From Zygnema circumcarinatum (taxonomy: Eukaryota; Streptophyta; Zygnematophyceae; Zygnematales; Zygnemataceae), in assembly GCA_037447605.1 (NCBI GenBank), contig CM074813.1, forward strand, positions 2,211,523-2,242,948: DNA of 31,426 nt, given 5' to 3'. Made by a program: the position numbers and the translations under genes. Under the pieces are notes generated by a model that saw only the letters and a program-made list of their open reading frames with translations, was not told the DNA's origin and searched no databases. Positions 23,814 to 31,426 of the stretch are shown piece by piece; the first letter of the stretch is position 1; each line of letters opens with the position of its first letter.

Positions 23814-23832
23814 TGTCACGTCACGTCACGTC
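23814..23832. promoter_or_regulatory. Triple ACGT-core repeat (TCACG)n
   Basis: Three successive GTCACGTCACGTCACGTC-type units give overlapping CACGTC/GACGTG cores, the binding core for plant bZIP factors. They follow a short CCCTG run and sit about 820 nt upstream of the CK1 start. Regulatory function is inferred. Confidence 0.4.
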
Positions 23833-24278
23833 CTGCGCCAAACCGAATCACGTTCTCGCTACGTGGTTTTAGGGCCGGCAGGCCGACCCGCAGGAGCTGT
23901 CCGTGGAGTCCACCGCGCGCAGGATCCACTGGAGTTGATCAGTCAAGGCCCGTCCCGATCCATCCATCCATCGCTCCGCCGCGTTCAGCGCGCAACCGCC
24001 GTCCGCACAGCTGTCGCCCTCCAAAAATCCTCACGGATTTTTCTCGCTGCCCGGAATCCGGCTGTTTGATTTACGCCGTCCGATCCTCCTCCTTTTTCGA
24101 CCGGCACGAGATTCTAACGGCGAATAATACGCTTACGCATTTTGGAGCCTATGGGAAATGTTTTTTTTCTGCCCGTGGATCCCGCACGCGACGGCTGGGC
24201 ACCTGTCGGGTAAGGGCGCCCGCCGTACGGTGACTGGAAGCGAAGAGGGAGGGTTGACCGAGGGCAGGGAGGGAGGGG

Positions 24279-24338
24279 ATGATGGATGACAGCGAGCAGG
24301 CCGCCATGGATGCGCGGAAGCCATGTGGAAAGCCATGA
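24279..24338 (+). promoter_or_regulatory. Upstream open reading frame in CK1 leader
   Basis: ATG ATG begins a 19-codon frame (MMDDSEQAAMDARKPCGKP) ending in TGA. It is the first of a cluster of ATGs between 24279 and 24360, several in good GCCATGG context. If transcription starts upstream of this point, the cluster would reduce initiation at the CK1 ATG at 24651. The transcription start is not known. Confidence 0.35.
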
Positions 24339-24363
24339 ATGGAGCCATGGATGCGTGCATGAG

Positions 24364-24372
24364 TTAGGGTTT
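24364..24372 (-). promoter_or_regulatory. Telo-box (TTAGGGTTT) upstream of CK1
   Basis: Exact reverse complement of AAACCCTAA, 279 nt upstream of the CK1 initiator ATG. Confidence 0.4.
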
Positions 24373-24650
24373 GGACGAAGACAGACAGACCATAGGGGTT
24401 GTTTATCGCTGCAGGATGAGGCCTGGTGGTACCGTGTCTCAGGTTTTCCTGCATTGAACAGAGGGATTGTTTTTTTAGGGTTCCGGAAAAAAACGCGGAA
24501 GGAGAGCGCGCAGGGGCCTCTGGCCGTCGCGAGAAGACAGGGTATAAGATTGGAGAACGGGTTGTTGTTCAGGAGAATGGTAATAGGTTGAAGTGGCTGT
24601 GGAGTTGGAAGTTTACACAAGAAAGGAAGAGCGGGTTGGGTGGTCTGGGC

Positions 24651-31008
<6,358 letters not shown>

Positions 31009-31401
31009 GTGGCACAGCTATGCATGTGTCACAGTCTCTTGAAATGGCAGCGCAGCAGTCCATCATGCTGTTGCCGAGCGTGCACTTCTGGAAACTTTTA
31101 GGATGTTGCACCTCCGAGGTACCGCCAAGGGCCAGGAATTTCCAACTGAGTGTGTATCGTTTGGGTCAGTTCCTGGTGAAAGAAGGACAGTGGAATGAAA
31201 CATTAGAGATTTTGCTACGGCAGCCGACTTGGGGATTGGGCCATATACTTACTTGATGCCATGATTGGTGCCAGTATGGCTGTACACTGCGAACTGTGGT
31301 TTGAACAGCAGCGGGAGCTTTGAGTGCGGTATCTCACGCTCGGAGCTCTGACATTAGGAGGGGTCAAACAGGCGGAGGGGAGGAGTTGGGGGATGGTGGG
31401 T
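31009..31401 (+). other. CK1 3' UTR / downstream region
   Basis: Sequence after the CK1 TAG. A 112-codon frame runs over this area in another phase but is not spliced in frame and shows no domain. The end grows G-rich. The CK1 3' UTR probably lies here. Confidence 0.5.
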
Positions 31402-31426
31402 GGGGGGGGGGGGGGGGGGGGGGGGG
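31402..31426 (+). repeat. Terminal poly-G run
   Basis: 25 consecutive G residues run to the window edge. It is either a true G tract (G-quadruplex capable) or an assembly or contig-end artefact; the sequence alone cannot tell. Confidence 0.9.

Larger units (their letters stand above)
22966..24650. other. Intergenic region and CK1 promoter/leader
   Basis: Holds the 3' region of the unidentified gene and the upstream region of casein kinase 1. From about 23720 onward it becomes GC-richer, with ACGT-core repeats (23814-23832), a telo-box (24364-24372) and an ATG-rich leader with a short upstream open frame (24279-24338). No other gene is supported. Confidence 0.6.

Overview
This is nuclear DNA of a green-lineage eukaryote, most likely a streptophyte: a charophyte-grade alga or an early-diverging land plant. 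Coding regions are split by many GT-AG introns. The genes encode plant-type proteins: a chloroplast RAF2/SDIRIP1-type pterin-dehydratase-like protein, a DRG2 GTPase with the plant C-terminal tail, a 70-residue V-ATPase subunit e and a plant-type casein kinase 1. Telo-box motifs (AAACCCTAA) lie near several start codons. I cannot name the genus. There is no bacterial, organellar or viral gene content.

Layout: the left 19 kb carries five protein genes, all on the minus strand. In coordinate order they are a UBC7/UBE2G-type ubiquitin-conjugating enzyme (399-3517), the RAF2-type protein (5257-7237), V-ATPase subunit e (8841-9968), a Man1-Src1p-C-terminal (MSC) domain inner-nuclear-membrane-type protein (11416-13468) and DRG2 (14688-18858). 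An intergenic stretch (about 18.9-20.3 kb) separates DRG2 from two plus-strand genes. These are an unidentified multi-exon gene (best-supported exons 21135-22965) and a complete 15-exon casein kinase 1 (24651-31008). The window ends in a 25-nt G run.

I rebuilt the exon structures by hand from splice sites, reading phase and family conservation. Five models (E2, RAF2, subunit e, DRG2, CK1) join in phase from start to stop. The last exon of the MSC gene is tentative, and the unidentified gene is only partly modelled.

The genes do not form one pathway. They are housekeeping functions: ER-associated ubiquitination, Rubisco assembly or pterin recycling, vacuolar acidification, nuclear envelope, ribosome-associated GTPase and Ser/Thr kinase signalling. 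The most unusual sequence is non-coding. Long polypurine tracts, including a pure (GA)74 run, nearly all lie on the plus strand. They are therefore pyrimidine-rich in the sense strand of the leftward genes, and fall in their introns or just upstream of their starts. There are also GTAC-rich palindromic clusters, a diverged inverted repeat of about 70 bp, and an AGTTC-rich tract. No strong candidate for a novel molecular system was found. The best leads are the RAF2 protein with an intact dehydratase motif, the MSC protein, the unidentified gene, and the strand-biased tracts.
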